Assembly: GCF_002367995.1 (NCBI RefSeq)
Contig: NZ_AP018207.1
Coordinates: forward strand, 3,037,083-3,101,082
DNA length: 64,000 bases
Direction: 5' to 3'
Source: Calothrix brevissima NIES-22
Lineage (GTDB): Bacteria; Cyanobacteriota; Cyanobacteriia; Cyanobacteriales; Nostocaceae
Part shown: one piece after another, positions 10,017-19,932 of the stretch
Position numbering within the stretch: position 1 is the stretch's first letter
Layout: each line of letters opens with the position of its first letter
The notes under the pieces: generated by a model
The model's input: the letters and a program-made list of their open reading frames with translations, nothing else
What the model was told of the DNA's origin: nothing
The model's database searches: none
Program-made: the position numbers and the translations under genes

Positions 10017-10151
10017 AGGGACTTCCAAGTAAAAAATATTCTCGCTGGGATTGTTGACTGTTGACTGTTGACCGTTGACCGTTGACTGTTAACTGTGAAC
10101 CGTCAACAGTCAGCGACTTGAACGGAATAATTGATTTTTTGGAGTTCCCTT
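10017..10151. mobile_element. MITE-like element, AGGGACTTCCAA family, copy 1
   Basis: Ends are AGGGACTTCCAAGTAAAAAA at the left and TTTTTTGGAGTTCCCTT at the right, which are imperfect inverted repeats. The interior is filled by TTGACTG/TTGACCG heptamers (about 10050-10113). A second copy at 38315-38430 has the same ends but a different interior, and a damaged third copy starts at 59412. No coding capacity. It sits just after the ado stop, in the ado-aar spacer. Confidence 0.6.
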
Positions 10152-10168
10152 ACCCCGACAATTTATGT

Positions 10169-10864
10169 TTATGCGGCTTTAAGTCCGTAAGCGGAGAGGC
10201 GCATGATATCGCGAGTGCTGAAGCCAATATTACTTAAAGCTTCACCGTACTGAATCATGAAGTCTTCTACTAAAGCATCTTTTTCCATTGCCAATACTTC
10301 GGCATCATCGGCTACTCGGTTGAGCATTTTCCAAACAATAGGCAAGTTTTGCCGATTGGCTGCTTCTAGTTCAGCTTTTGATTCGGCAAAGTTAGCTTTT
10401 AACCACTCTTCGCCAAAGTTGAGATGACTATACTCATCTTTAACTACGCCTTCAGTGATTTTACGGGCGAAATCATCAGCCACAGGGATATAGATGTTGT
10501 ATGCGGCGATCGCAAAACATTCAATAATTAAAGACTGAATCAGTAAGCAAGTAACTACGTTACCGGCTGCTGCTGCTGTTTGGAAGTTACCGTGTAATTC
10601 TGAGAAAAAATCTTTAGCAAATTCCAGATCTGGCTTTACCTGTAAATTGCGTCCACAAGCTTCAAATCCTTTCTTGTGACGGCTTTCCATTTTCGACAGG
10701 CGAATCAATTCATTTTCACTATCTGGTAGCAATTGTGCCAGTCGGATGTAATTGTCATGGGCTTCTTGTTCGCCTTCAATGACAATCCCATTAATCCGAC
10801 TATATGCGTCTTTGTATTCTTCGCTTTGGAAATTAATTTCAGATTGCTCTGTAATCTGCTGCAT
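10169..10864 (-). CDS. ado: Aldehyde-deformylating oxygenase (alkane synthase)
   Basis: 231 residues from the ATG at 10862-10864, chosen over an ATG ten codons upstream because known ADO proteins start MQQ and because AGGGG lies about 10 nt before this ATG. A ferritin-like diiron enzyme that converts Cn fatty aldehydes to Cn-1 alkanes plus formate. Diiron-binding segments are visible: [42 protein letters not shown] and [13 protein letters not shown]. The C-terminus [20 protein letters not shown] is typical. It acts directly after AAR, whose gene is next downstream on the same strand. Confidence 0.96.
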   Translation of the reverse strand: MQQITEQSEINFQSEEYKDAYSRINGIVIEGEQEAHDNYIRLAQLLPDSENELIRLSKMESRHKKGFEACGRNLQVKPDLEFAKDFFSELHGNFQTAAAAGNVVTCLLIQSLIIECFAIAAYNIYIPVADDFARKITEGVVKDEYSHLNFGEEWLKANFAESKAELEAANRQNLPIVWKMLNRVADDAEVLAMEKDALVEDFMIQYGEALSNIGFSTRDIMRLSAYGLKAA

Positions 10865-11043
10865 GTTATGTTTACCCCTGTAAACGTGAATCATTTGATA
10901 CCAAAAATAAATGTACCCTATGAGTTTAGGGTAACGATCGCTGTGATTTAATTTAACTTAACAAGTAACTATATTTATAGATTAGCTTTTGCTGGGGGCG
11001 ATGCTCTAGTAGTACAAATGTAAATGCAAAGAAAGCAACAATC

Positions 11044-11871
11044 ATGTCCAAACCAAGCCTAAATCTGAAATCTAGCGATTTCTTGAGCTTCGCAGTCTTA
11101 GTAACAGGCGCTTTGATTATTTTGCTACCTCTATTTGTGGTTTTCCTCACTTCTTTGACTCCATCTGGGGCGACAGTAGGAGGTTTACCGAAAAGTAATT
11201 GGACATTAGTTAATTATCAAGATGCTTGGCAGCGAGGTAAATTTTTATTGGCGTTTGCTAATTCTACCTTAGTAGCGATCGCAGTGACGGCCTTTCAGAT
11301 TGTCACCTCGGCATTAGCGGGTTATGCTCTCGCCAGATTAAAATTTCGCGGTAGACAAGCTCTGCTGTTGATTGTCATCGCTACTTTAGTGATTCCCTTT
11401 CAATTGTTGGTGATTCCCATCTTTTTGGTGTTGAAGTGGGGACATTTGATCAATACATACGGAGCTTTGATTTTACCAACTGCTGTCAACGGCTTTGGCA
11501 TTTTTTTGTTACGTCAATATTTCCAAACAATTCCCGTGGAGTTAGAAGAAGCCGCAACCATTGACGGGGCGAATCGCTGGCAAATTTTATGGCGAGTCAT
11601 GTTACCTTTAGCACGCCCGGCTTTGGTAACGCTGTTTTTGTTCACATTTATTGGTGAATGGAACGATTTATTTAAACCCTTGGTATTTACTACACGCCCG
11701 GAACTTAGAACTGTACAGCTAGCGCTAGCAGAGTTTCAGGAACAATTTACCAATAATTGGCCTTTAATGATGGCGGCGGTAACAATTGCAACTGTACCAG
11801 TCATGCTGCTATTTCTTATCGGTCAGCGTCAGTTTATTCGCGGTATTGCAACTACAGGGATTAAGAATTAG
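11044..11871 (+). CDS. Carbohydrate ABC transporter permease (MalG-type)
   Basis: 275 residues with six predicted membrane helices. The EAA loop that docks the ATPase is EEAATIDGANRWQILWRVMLP at about residues 172-192, as in MalG/UgpE-type permeases of sugar importers. It is divergent from ado. No binding protein, partner permease or ATPase gene adjoins it, so it must work with subunits encoded elsewhere, which is common in cyanobacteria. The substrate cannot be told from sequence alone. Confidence 0.9.
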   Translation: MSKPSLNLKSSDFLSFAVLVTGALIILLPLFVVFLTSLTPSGATVGGLPKSNWTLVNYQDAWQRGKFLLAFANSTLVAIAVTAFQIVTSALAGYALARLKFRGRQALLLIVIATLVIPFQLLVIPIFLVLKWGHLINTYGALILPTAVNGFGIFLLRQYFQTIPVELEEAATIDGANRWQILWRVMLPLARPALVTLFLFTFIGEWNDLFKPLVFTTRPELRTVQLALAEFQEQFTNNWPLMMAAVTIATVPVMLLFLIGQRQFIRGIATTGIKN

Positions 11872-12461
11872 CTCATTGGTTATTGGTGATGAGAATAGGC
11901 AATATTAAGTATATCGGGGGTGTGGTGGATATTTTCGATATTGCCTGTCTTTTTCAGGCTTGTAATGGTTGACTGTTGTCAGGGTGGATTTAGCCGAAAT
12001 AGTTGTTTTACACATGAAAATCTCCCAAAATCTGCAACTAAAGACTGTTGACAAATAACTCGTGACCAATAACTAATAACTTCGGTAAAATTTTATTTTT
12101 TGATGGGTATAAACCCCTAATCCTTTAAGCGCACAATTAATAAAATAAAAATATCTATTGCTTGGTAATTACAAATTATCATGTTTTTTGCTGTATGGAT
12201 AAATTATTAGTCTTGGGTTTAAATGTGCAAAATAATACTTGTTACCAGCAAAATAAACTTGCTTTTGTGATGGGTAAATGATGAATTTATTGCTAATAAT
12301 AAATAATTATTGGCTGATTAAGTGCATATTTTTCCCAAGCCAAATGTAAGTATCAATTAATAGGTGGGTTGCGATATCAGCATTAGGCAATTTATAATGC
12401 GGTTTTCCTATCAGACTTGTCCCGGAATCGCACCACTGGTACAAGAAAGTGAGGCACGATT
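11872..12461. other. AT-rich spacer with no recognised gene
   Basis: About 590 bp. A weak inverted repeat (GGCAATATTAAGTATATCG ... CGATATTGCC) at about 11898-11946 just after the permease gene may be its terminator. The last 70 bp before the MFS gene (ATCAGACTTGTCCCGG ... CTGGTACAAG) could fold, but I cannot match it to a known riboswitch. Confidence 0.4.
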
Positions 12462-13655
12462 GTGGTGAAAACTTTTGATGCTCGGACAGAGATTTTATGG
12501 CAACAGGTTTGGGGATTAGCGGCGTTATTGGCGGCTATTATCTTCAGTTGGATAGTGTATAGTTTCTATCAGCCAAAAATTTTACATCAACTAGAATTTG
12601 GTGAATTGGTTGGTTGGTTAGCAATTATCCAAGGTTTATTAGCTATTGTTACCGAACCAATAATAGGTAAATTCTCCGACCGCTTACAACAATTAATAGG
12701 TAATCGCCTACCGATGATTAGTGTTGGCGTAACATTAGCTGGGTTAATTTTGGCAATTATTTCTCTATTAGTAGAACAAAATTTACACGGAATCATCCGT
12801 TGGTTAATACCAGTATTAATGACTGCGTGGCTATTAGCAATGATTATATTTCGCGGCCCGGCGATCGCATTATTAATTCAGTTTGCGCCTGTGAGCGAAT
12901 TACCCCAGGCTAATGCAGTTTTAGTCTTCGTCTTTGGCTTTGTGGCTTCACTTGAGCCAATATTGAGAATTCTGCTAAATAATCTGGGTGCGTCAATCAC
13001 TTTTTTATTAGCTGCGATCGCTTTAATGATGGCTGCATATATTTTGCGATCGCTAATTCCTGCGCATACCTGGAAGCCTGATTCTGCTAATGAAGAGATT
13101 CCCACTAAAACTCACAATTTATTATTAATTTTACTTTTTGTCGTTGGTTTAGGTACAGGGTTAGAAATAAATTTATTAATGTCCGTATTTCCCCAAGAAT
13201 TACAACGTCAATTCCCGGCGGTAAGATTAGAATTTATTACCTCTAGCATTTTGATTGTATCGGCAATGGCTGCTGTAATTTTTGGCGAATGGACAGCACA
13301 AATAGGCGCTAATAAAGCGTTGTTACTCGGCTTAGGTAGTCTCACAGGCTTAATGGGTTTAGCATTATTAAACGATATCGATACATTTATCGTTGGTTAT
13401 ATTTTTGCTTTTGGTATCAGTGTTAGCTTAATTTTAGTGAGCATGATTCCTTTTTGCTTAGGAAAATTACCACCACATCAAGCAGGTTTAGCTACTGGTT
13501 TATTTTTTGGTGGTGCTGCTGGTGCTACGGCTTTAGTATCCCTTTTAGTTAAACAAGGATTAATAGGAGCGTTAGGAGCATTTTTACTTTCTGAGGTAGC
13601 TTTTTTCGTAGTAGCTGGATCTGTGACTCTATCGAAGAAAATTCAAATTAGCTAA
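12462..13655 (+). CDS. Major facilitator superfamily membrane protein
   Basis: 397 residues with about twelve hydrophobic segments and a central polar break near residue 205 (HTWKPDSANEEIPTK). The loop TEPIIGKFSDRLQQLIGNRLP at about 63-83 is a variant of the MFS loop 2-3 motif (G-x-x-x-D-R). The start is GTG, preceded by GAGG at suitable spacing. No neighbouring gene suggests a substrate. MFS membership is fairly sure from topology and loop 2-3; solute and direction are unknown. Confidence 0.75.
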   Translation: MVKTFDARTEILWQQVWGLAALLAAIIFSWIVYSFYQPKILHQLEFGELVGWLAIIQGLLAIVTEPIIGKFSDRLQQLIGNRLPMISVGVTLAGLILAIISLLVEQNLHGIIRWLIPVLMTAWLLAMIIFRGPAIALLIQFAPVSELPQANAVLVFVFGFVASLEPILRILLNNLGASITFLLAAIALMMAAYILRSLIPAHTWKPDSANEEIPTKTHNLLLILLFVVGLGTGLEINLLMSVFPQELQRQFPAVRLEFITSSILIVSAMAAVIFGEWTAQIGANKALLLGLGSLTGLMGLALLNDIDTFIVGYIFAFGISVSLILVSMIPFCLGKLPPHQAGLATGLFFGGAAGATALVSLLVKQGLIGALGAFLLSEVAFFVVAGSVTLSKKIQIS

Positions 13656-13821
13656 TCTTAACAACTTTATTCAGCAAAAACACATTTTTATTGTCTTAAG
13701 TATAAATGCATAAAGATGTGCCAATAATCATGAAGTTTTGAAGAAGTTATATAATTTGCACAGGCGATCGCATTATTTTTCGTTAAGCTATAAGCGCTAA
13801 TATTTAGAATTATTGCGCTTT

Positions 13822-14652
13822 ATGCACTGGTTACTATCTGGGCCGTTGAGTATCGAGAAATTGACGGTAAAGATTGCAGATTTACCTGCTTCCTTACAAG
13901 GTAAGAAGCTGGTGCAGATGTCAGATTTCCATTATGATGGTTGGTGCTTATCGACAGCGATGTTAAAAAGAGCGATCGCAGTTAGTAACCAAGCTGAACC
14001 AGATTTAGTTTTATTGACTGGTGACTATGTCAATGCTAATCCAAAACCGATTCATAAATTAGCTTTACATCTGAAACATCTTCAGAGTCGCGCTGGTATT
14101 TATGCCATATTGGGTAACCATGATATATGTTACCAACAATCAAGAGGAGAAATTACAGAGGCGTTAAATAACATTGGAATTCAAGTTCTCTGGAACGAAA
14201 TCGCCTATCCATTTGGGAGTGAATTACCTTTGGTGGGTTTAGCAGATTTTTACTCAAGGGAATTTAACCCTGTAGCAGTAATGAATCAGCTAGAAAATCA
14301 TACTCCCCGGATTGTTTTATCTCACAACCCAGACACAGCCGAATTATTGCAAACATGGCGAGTAGATTTACAATTATCTGGTCATACTCATGGCGGACAA
14401 ATTGTCATTCCCGGATTCGGGCCTGCATTACAGTATTACAAAAAAATAATGCGAAAAATTCCTAAAAAATTGCGGCGTCGAATTCCCTATTTTCGTGGCG
14501 ATAAATTTGTAGTACATCGTTGGGAATGGGGGCAAGGTTTCCATAAAGTAGGAAAAAATCAATTATACATCAATCGCGGGTTAGGAACTTATCTACCTGG
14601 GCGTTTATTTTGCCCGCCAGAAGTGACAGTCATCACTCTACAACGAGAGTAA
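13822..14652 (+). CDS. Calcineurin-like metallophosphoesterase, copy 1
   Basis: 276 residues from the ATG at 13822; an in-frame TTG three codons earlier is less likely because the paralogue next door also starts MHWL. All metal-binding blocks of the family are present in order: SDFHYDG, LTGDYVN, LGNHDICY, LSHNPDT and SGHTHGGQ. These coordinate two metal ions. The order resembles the YkuE/YaeI group, which hydrolyses phosphodiesters near the membrane. It forms a tandem pair with the next gene (roughly two thirds identical by eye), a local duplication. The substrate is unknown. Confidence 0.88.
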   Translation: MHWLLSGPLSIEKLTVKIADLPASLQGKKLVQMSDFHYDGWCLSTAMLKRAIAVSNQAEPDLVLLTGDYVNANPKPIHKLALHLKHLQSRAGIYAILGNHDICYQQSRGEITEALNNIGIQVLWNEIAYPFGSELPLVGLADFYSREFNPVAVMNQLENHTPRIVLSHNPDTAELLQTWRVDLQLSGHTHGGQIVIPGFGPALQYYKKIMRKIPKKLRRRIPYFRGDKFVVHRWEWGQGFHKVGKNQLYINRGLGTYLPGRLFCPPEVTVITLQRE

Positions 14653-14815
14653 TTTAGTAACAAAATTACAAATAAATTAGTAATTAAATTGATTATTTTA
14701 CGTATTACACATTTTTTCGCTAAATAAAAAGTGCTGTAATTTATAGCAATAAATTAAGATAGATTTTATTTTTTGGTAAGCTGTAAGCGCTGCTATTGGG
14801 AGTTTATATTGGACT

Positions 14816-15649
14816 ATGCATTGGTTATTTACAGGACATTTAAGGGTAGATGAAATCACGGTTAAGATTGCAGATCTACCTGCATCTTTAGTAGGAACAA
14901 AGATTGTGCAGTTGTCTGATTTTCATTATGATGGAATGCGACTATCTGAGGCTATGTTAGCAGAAGCGATCGCGCGTAGTAATGAAGCTGAACCCGATTT
15001 AGTTGTCTTAACCGGTGACTATGTTACTGACGATCCCTCCCCAATTTACAGATTGGCGCAACGACTCAAATATTTAGAAAGTCGCTATGGTATTTATGCC
15101 ATACTCGGTAATCATGATATCCGTTACAACCAATCAAAATCAGAAATTACGGATGCTTTTACTAGCATTGGCGTGAATGTTTTATGGAATCAGATTGCCT
15201 ATCCATTAGGTGAAGAATTACCCTTAATTGGATTAGCTGATTATTGGTCAAGAGAATTTAAACCTGCGCCAGTCATGAATCAAATAGACTCCGCCACACC
15301 GCGCATCGTTTTATCTCATAACCCAGATACCGCTAAAATATTGGAACAATGGCGAGTAGATTTACAGCTATCCGGTCATACCCACGGAGGACATATTGCA
15401 TTACCTGGTATTGGCCCTTTGGTGTTTCACTATAAAAAGCTGTTGAAGAAACTACCCAAAAAATTGCGGTGTTGGGTATCTTTATTCTTAGGAGATTTCT
15501 CAAAAGTAGTGAGATATTGGGAATGGGCGCAAGGTTTTCACCAAGTAGGAAATAATCAGCTATACGTCAACCGAGGTTTAGGAACTTATCGCCCAGGACG
15601 CTTATTTTGTCCCCCAGAAGTCACGGTAATTACTTTGATTGGTCAATAG
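14816..15649 (+). CDS. Calcineurin-like metallophosphoesterase, copy 2
   Basis: 277 residues, the tandem paralogue of the preceding gene. It keeps all metal motifs (SDFHYDG, LTGDYVT, LGNHDIRY, LSHNPDT, SGHTHGGH). The main differences are in the basic C-terminal third (LKKLPKKLRCWVSLFLGD). The promoter region was duplicated as well: the motif TAAGCTRTAAGCGCT precedes both genes by about 30-40 bp. The two copies may have diverged in substrate or expression. Confidence 0.88.
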   Translation: MHWLFTGHLRVDEITVKIADLPASLVGTKIVQLSDFHYDGMRLSEAMLAEAIARSNEAEPDLVVLTGDYVTDDPSPIYRLAQRLKYLESRYGIYAILGNHDIRYNQSKSEITDAFTSIGVNVLWNQIAYPLGEELPLIGLADYWSREFKPAPVMNQIDSATPRIVLSHNPDTAKILEQWRVDLQLSGHTHGGHIALPGIGPLVFHYKKLLKKLPKKLRCWVSLFLGDFSKVVRYWEWAQGFHQVGNNQLYVNRGLGTYRPGRLFCPPEVTVITLIGQ

Positions 15650-15651
15650 TT

Positions 15652-15799
15652 AGTTGTCAGTTGTCAGTTGTCAGTTGTCAGTTGTCACTGGTAATTATTG
15701 ATTTATTCTCTGCTTAGTAGTTTTGACTTTGGACTTTGGACTATTGACTATTGACTATTGACTATTGACTATTGACTATTGACCATTGACCATTGACCA
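15652..15799. repeat. STRR heptamer arrays
   Basis: AGTTGTC repeated about five times right after the stop codon (15652-15687), then TTGACTA/TTGACCA repeated about ten times (about 15728-15799). Both have a strict 7-bp period. Confidence 0.9.
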
Positions 15800-15805
15800 A
15801 AACAG

Positions 15806-16185
15806 TTGAAACCGCCTCTAGCTACGATGGGAGAATATCGGTAGCTTGGGCGGTTCCTTGAGAACGCAATCGTTCGAGAAATTTTAAAATTCAGAGGAAA
15901 TAACTAAACTAATGTGAACTACGGACAACTTTCGCAACCCCATCTCTCAAACCAGAACTGCTTGCGCATCCACGATCCGACTAGGCAGGTATTTCTGGCT
16001 ATACGTTATATCACCTCCACGACAATTATCTATCAATGAGCTTAAGGCGAAAACACTTAAACGGATGCGACAACTGAGTGGGGAAATGCGAGGAAATTAG
16101 AGCAGGAGGCACAGGCTCTAATATCAAAGGTTTTGATGAACTTTTAACCTTTCTGTACCTTGCTCTTAATGTAGCACCTTATTTT
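15806..16185. other. Gene-free segment with strong secondary structure; possible ncRNA
   Basis: About 380 bp, less AT-rich than the flanks. AACCGCC at about 15808 pairs with GGCGGTT at about 15849, and inside it AGCTACGAT pairs with ATCGGTAGCT, giving a long hairpin. GAACG/CGTTC follows directly. Further on are CTCTAAT-type pairings around 16095-16120 and AAAGGTT/AACCTTT near 16128-16155. No frame is open and it does not match the RNase P, tmRNA or tRNA motifs I know. Strand uncertain: on the minus strand the strong hairpin would be 3'-terminal, followed by a weak T-rich stretch. Confidence 0.3.
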
Positions 16186-16345
16186 CTATCCGCACCATGT
16201 ATTTACTAAACTTGAATGCTATTTATTTATTGCAATAATTTAGCAATATTTCTTAAAAGTTTCCTAGCTAATTAAAAGAACTCACCAATAAAATTGATGA
16301 GTTCGTAGTTAATCAAGAAAGTGCTTGGTGAATGCAGAATCAATA

Positions 16346-16506
16346 GGGAGCATCCCAAATGTGCAAAAACGCCCTCACCCTATAAGGGTGGGGCTAGAAA
16401 TACGAAGCCTGCCTTCGCAGGCTATCAAACTTTTAGCCTGCGAAGGCAGGCTTTGTTGGTATAGCAATACCCTTCTAGGGTATTGCGTCAAAATTGGGAT
16501 GCTCCC
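16346..16506. mobile_element. MITE-like element with nested palindromes, copy A
   Basis: 161 bp bounded by a perfect 13-bp inverted repeat (GGGAGCATCCCAA ... TTGGGATGCTCCC). Inside are CCCTCACCCTATAAGGGTGGGG, a long palindrome AAGCCTGCCTTCGCAGGCT/AGCCTGCGAAGGCAGGCTT, and an inner ATACCCTTCTAGGGTAT. The element at 42040-42174 has the same internal order but different ends. It lies directly after the stop of the TPR gene (minus strand). Confidence 0.75.
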
Positions 16507-16517
16507 GAATCCATATT

Positions 16518-17324
16518 CTACTGAAGTTTCAAAAACTTATCTAAAGCAGCTACCATGCTAGGAGGCCAGCGACGGGTATTTTGTACCCAATCAATGTCTT
16601 TGTAGCGGTTATCTAGTCCATAGGCGGCTACCCAATTGCTTTCAGCTTCGCCTGGATTTCCATTCACCCAGTAAGCAGCAGTCAAAGCTGCACGCATATC
16701 GGCAAATTTAGGATATTTACGGACAATATTTCGCATTTCGCGAATAGCTGTGTCAATTTTTCCAGTTTCATACAAAGCTAAGGCGTAGTTAGCGCGAGCA
16801 AAGGCAAAATTTGGCGCAATTTCTACAGATTTTTTATAATCTGCGATCGCATCTTCCCACTTACCCAACCCAGCTTGAGCATTACCACGATTGTTATATG
16901 CCATCGCATCGTTCGGATCTAATTCTAGGACATGATTATAATCCGCGATCGCCTCTGACCATTTACCCAAACCCTCCAATGCTGCACCTCGATTTAAATA
17001 AGGATCGGTGACATTTGGGGCTAATTCTATCGCTTTGTTGTAATCTGTCAGGGCAGCTTGTAACTTATTCTGACTCACGCGAGAATTTCCGCGATTACTC
17101 CATGCACCTGCATTAGTGGGAAATTGCTCAATTATCTGTGTCCAGAAACCTTCAGCCGTGGCAAAATCACCTTTATTTGTGGCTGCAAACGCCTGATTTG
17201 CCCATTCATTTCCCTGTTCTAATTGCTCTTGAGTAAATTCGGGTTGTGGAGATTGTGCCATGACTGGTGTTGCCCAGCCAAACACAACCAACAGACTGAG
17301 AAAAATACTAATTAACTGAATCAT
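16518..17324 (-). CDS. Secreted/lumenal TPR protein
   Basis: 268 residues. A Sec-type signal peptide (ISIFLSLLVVFGWATPVMA, cleavage expected after residue 23) is followed by about five TPR units between residues 40 and 210 (for example NRGNAQAGLGKWEDAIADYK). The C-terminus ends NTRRWPPSMVAALDKFLKL. Homologous short lumenal TPR proteins in cyanobacteria are mostly uncharacterised, and some assist photosystem assembly; that role is only a possibility here. A MITE-like element abuts the 3' end. Confidence 0.8.
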   Translation of the reverse strand: MIQLISIFLSLLVVFGWATPVMAQSPQPEFTQEQLEQGNEWANQAFAATNKGDFATAEGFWTQIIEQFPTNAGAWSNRGNSRVSQNKLQAALTDYNKAIELAPNVTDPYLNRGAALEGLGKWSEAIADYNHVLELDPNDAMAYNNRGNAQAGLGKWEDAIADYKKSVEIAPNFAFARANYALALYETGKIDTAIREMRNIVRKYPKFADMRAALTAAYWVNGNPGEAESNWVAAYGLDNRYKDIDWVQNTRRWPPSMVAALDKFLKLQ

Positions 17325-17346
17325 CTAATTTGTCGATTTGTGTCTA

Positions 17347-17500
17347 TCTGTAATGGGCTAGAGGTTAGGGGCTAGGGGCTAGGGGTTAGGGGTTAGGGGC
17401 TAGGAGACAAGGGAATGAGGAAAATTCTTGACCATTGACCATTGACCATTGACCATTGACCATTGACTATTGACCCATGCCCCATGCCCCATGCCCATTT
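17347..17500. repeat. Three consecutive STRR families upstream of the TPR gene
   Basis: GGGCTAG/GGGTTAG heptamers (about 17349-17404), then GACCATT heptamers (about 17430-17473), then CCCCATG heptamers (about 17475-17497). All have a 7-bp period. They fill the spacer between ruvB and the TPR gene. Confidence 0.9.
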
Positions 17501-17514
17501 CCTATCTAAAATCA

Positions 17515-18618
17515 TTACAGCAAAGACATCTGTTCGTTAGGTGGCTTAAAGCCTAAATGTTTGTATGCTGCGGTTGTGGCTGTTCTCCCACGGGGGGTGC
17601 GGCTAAGATAGCCAATTTGCATTAAATAAGGTTCGTAAACTTCTTCAATTGTTTGAGTATCTTCTCCTGTAGCGGCGGCGATGGTTTCTAAGCCCACTGG
17701 CCCGCCATTAAATTGTTCAATGATCACACTCAACATTTTGCGGTCTGTCCAATCTAAACCGCAGGGGTCTACTTGGAATAGCTGTAATGCTTCCCCGGCA
17801 ATACTTTGGTTAATTTCTCCAGATTTCTTTACTTCCGCATAATCACGGACACGTTTGAGTAGCCGATTTGCTATCCGTGGCGTACCGCGCGATCGCCTAG
17901 CAATTTCTGTGGCTCCATCTTCTGTAATTGGGGTCTGGAGTAATTGGGCAGTCCGGAGTACAATTTTGCTGAGTTCATCAACTTCATAAAATCGCAGTTT
18001 TTGGACTAAGCCAAAGCGATCGCGTAATGGTGAAGTTAAAGCACCAACGCGAGTTGTGGCTCCCACTAGGGTAAATTTTGACAGGGGTAAACTGCGGATG
18101 CGGGCGCTGGAACCTTTACCAACGGTAATATCTAAGCGATAATCTTCCATTGCTGGATAAAGAATTTCTTCTGTCATCCGCGAAAGCCGATGAATTTCAT
18201 CGACAAACAGAATATCCCCTGGTTTTAAGTTCACTAGTAGCCCTACAATATCCCGTGGACGTTCTAGTGCAGGCGCACTTGTAATTTTGTAGTTTACCCC
18301 CATTTCTGATGCTAAAATCATTGCCATTGTGGTTTTACCCAATCCCGGCGGCCCGTATAGTAGCAAATGATCCAGCACTTCATTTCGTGACTTAGCAGCT
18401 TTGATGGCAATATCTAGCACATCTTTTAAGTCTTTTTGACCAATGTAATCGGCAAATCGCTGTGGCCGAATACTTTCTTCCTGTTTACCTTGTTCATCCA
18501 CAGCAGCTTCGGCTTGCAAAAGTTCTTGATGAGAAGAAGCTTTCTCAGATTCCTGCGGCTGCTTTTTTGGTTGTCCATTGGGTTCTTGAGGCTGTTTTTT
18601 CGAGGAGATAATCGCCAT
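17515..18618 (-). CDS. ruvB: Holliday junction branch migration ATPase RuvB
   Basis: 367 residues. The first about 50 residues are a polar, glutamine-rich extension typical of cyanobacterial RuvB. Then come [11 protein letters not shown], Walker [10 protein letters not shown] (89-97), Walker B FVDEIHRL, the sensor region [18 protein letters not shown] with its arginine finger, and a winged-helix C-terminus ([12 protein letters not shown]). RuvB forms hexameric rings that drive branch migration with RuvA. ruvA and ruvC are not nearby. Confidence 0.97.
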   Translation of the reverse strand: MAIISSKKQPQEPNGQPKKQPQESEKASSHQELLQAEAAVDEQGKQEESIRPQRFADYIGQKDLKDVLDIAIKAAKSRNEVLDHLLLYGPPGLGKTTMAMILASEMGVNYKITSAPALERPRDIVGLLVNLKPGDILFVDEIHRLSRMTEEILYPAMEDYRLDITVGKGSSARIRSLPLSKFTLVGATTRVGALTSPLRDRFGLVQKLRFYEVDELSKIVLRTAQLLQTPITEDGATEIARRSRGTPRIANRLLKRVRDYAEVKKSGEINQSIAGEALQLFQVDPCGLDWTDRKMLSVIIEQFNGGPVGLETIAAATGEDTQTIEEVYEPYLMQIGYLSRTPRGRTATTAAYKHLGFKPPNEQMSLL

Positions 18619-18773
18619 AATTCAGCTATCAACTTTAACTTGAGGACTATGTGAGAGAGATTGAGACGACAAAACTAGGCATAAACAAGGCATCCAAAGA
18701 TTTTCGCAACAGAAGACGCACGCCCATTTAAAATTTAAATTCCGGACAATTACCCAGGAGTTAAAAAAATTTT

Positions 18774-19547
18774 ATGTTATCTAAAAGAATCTTACCTTGC
18801 TTAGATGTTAAGGCGGGACGGGTTGTTAAAGGAGTTAACTTTGTTGACCTCAAAGATGCAGGCGATCCGGTAGAACTGGCTAAGGTTTACAATGATGCCG
18901 GTGCTGATGAGTTAGTGTTTCTGGATATTACGGCGACTCATGAAGACCGAGACACAATTATTGATGTAGTTTACCGAACGGCTGAACAGGTCTTTATTCC
19001 CCTGACTGTGGGTGGTGGGATTCAAACCTTAGAAAATGTTAAAGGTTTGTTACGAGCTGGGGCAGACAAGGTTAGTATTAATTCTGCGGCAGTACGCGAC
19101 CCAGACCTCATTAATCGGGCAAGCGATCGCTTTGGTAATCAATGCATAGTAGTTGCTATTGATGCTAGACGCAGAAATGACCCACAAAACCCAGGCTGGG
19201 ATGTGTACGTGCGTGGTGGAAGAGAAAATACAGGTAAAGACGCCTTACTTTGGGCAAAAGAAGTTGAAAAACGGGGAGCCGGAGAATTATTAGTCACAAG
19301 TATGGATGCTGATGGGACTCAAGCCGGTTATGACCTGGAATTGACAAAATCTATCGCTAATGCTGTGCAAATTCCTGTCATTGCTTCTGGTGGTGCTGGA
19401 AATTGCGAACATATCTATGCTGCACTCACCCAGGGGAAGGCTGAAGCAGCATTATTAGCGTCGCTGTTACATTACGGACAATTGAGTGTAGAACAAATCA
19501 AAAATTATTTGCGCGATCGCTCTATTCCAGTAAGAATGCTTAACTAA
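18774..19547 (+). CDS. hisF: Imidazole glycerol phosphate synthase cyclase subunit HisF
   Basis: 257 residues, a complete (beta-alpha)8 barrel. It uses ammonia from HisH to convert PRFAR to imidazole glycerol phosphate and AICAR in histidine synthesis. The start [20 protein letters not shown] places catalytic Asp11 correctly, and the second catalytic aspartate is in VVAIDARRR near residue 130. The phosphate loops VGGGIQT and ASGGAGN are present. It is divergent from ruvB and not linked to other his genes. Confidence 0.97.
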   Translation: MLSKRILPCLDVKAGRVVKGVNFVDLKDAGDPVELAKVYNDAGADELVFLDITATHEDRDTIIDVVYRTAEQVFIPLTVGGGIQTLENVKGLLRAGADKVSINSAAVRDPDLINRASDRFGNQCIVVAIDARRRNDPQNPGWDVYVRGGRENTGKDALLWAKEVEKRGAGELLVTSMDADGTQAGYDLELTKSIANAVQIPVIASGGAGNCEHIYAALTQGKAEAALLASLLHYGQLSVEQIKNYLRDRSIPVRMLN

Positions 19548-19647
19548 ACCATGAATTATCCTTATAGCCACATCTATCCCAGGTCAGAGACGCTTCCCCA
19601 AAACAGTGTTAATATGAATTAACTAGTATGAATAAATATTAACAAAT

Positions 19648-19839
19648 ATGTTGATTCCTATTTTATTATTTGATGTAGCACTAGTGGCTTGGTCACTACA
19701 CCTGATGGAGAAAGCCTTTGAGCACAAGGAATTCTCACTAATGTTAGCTGGTACATTAGTCGCCCTAGCGGCTGCCGCTATGTTAGTAGTTTACTTTCTC
19801 ATGGGTCACTGTATGAGCTACCTGCTACAAGTTTCTTAA
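19648..19839 (+). CDS. Small conserved-type membrane protein, function unknown
   Basis: 63 residues with two hydrophobic helices (about residues 2-19 and 30-53) separated by EKAFEHKEFS. Start ATG at 19648. I do not recognise a named family. It sits between hisF and tRNA-Ala with about 100 bp upstream, enough for its own promoter. The clean two-helix pattern and lack of competing frames make it likely to be real. Confidence 0.6.
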   Translation: MLIPILLFDVALVAWSLHLMEKAFEHKEFSLMLAGTLVALAAAAMLVVYFLMGHCMSYLLQVS

Positions 19840-19932
19840 TTCAACTGCTGAGTACTTGTTTATTTGGTAGCCGCGCTCAATTTATCGTTGACAAACCTCA
19901 TCTGTTTAGGCATAATAGATAAGGCTTCTCAA

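Noticed and set aside
12395-12461. Riboswitch upstream of the MFS gene
   Set aside because: Some pairing is possible, but no known aptamer core could be recognised.
15806-16185. RNase P RNA or tmRNA
   Set aside because: The conserved GAGGAAAGTCC/ACAGAAA blocks of RNase P and the tRNA-like ends and tag frame of tmRNA are not present.
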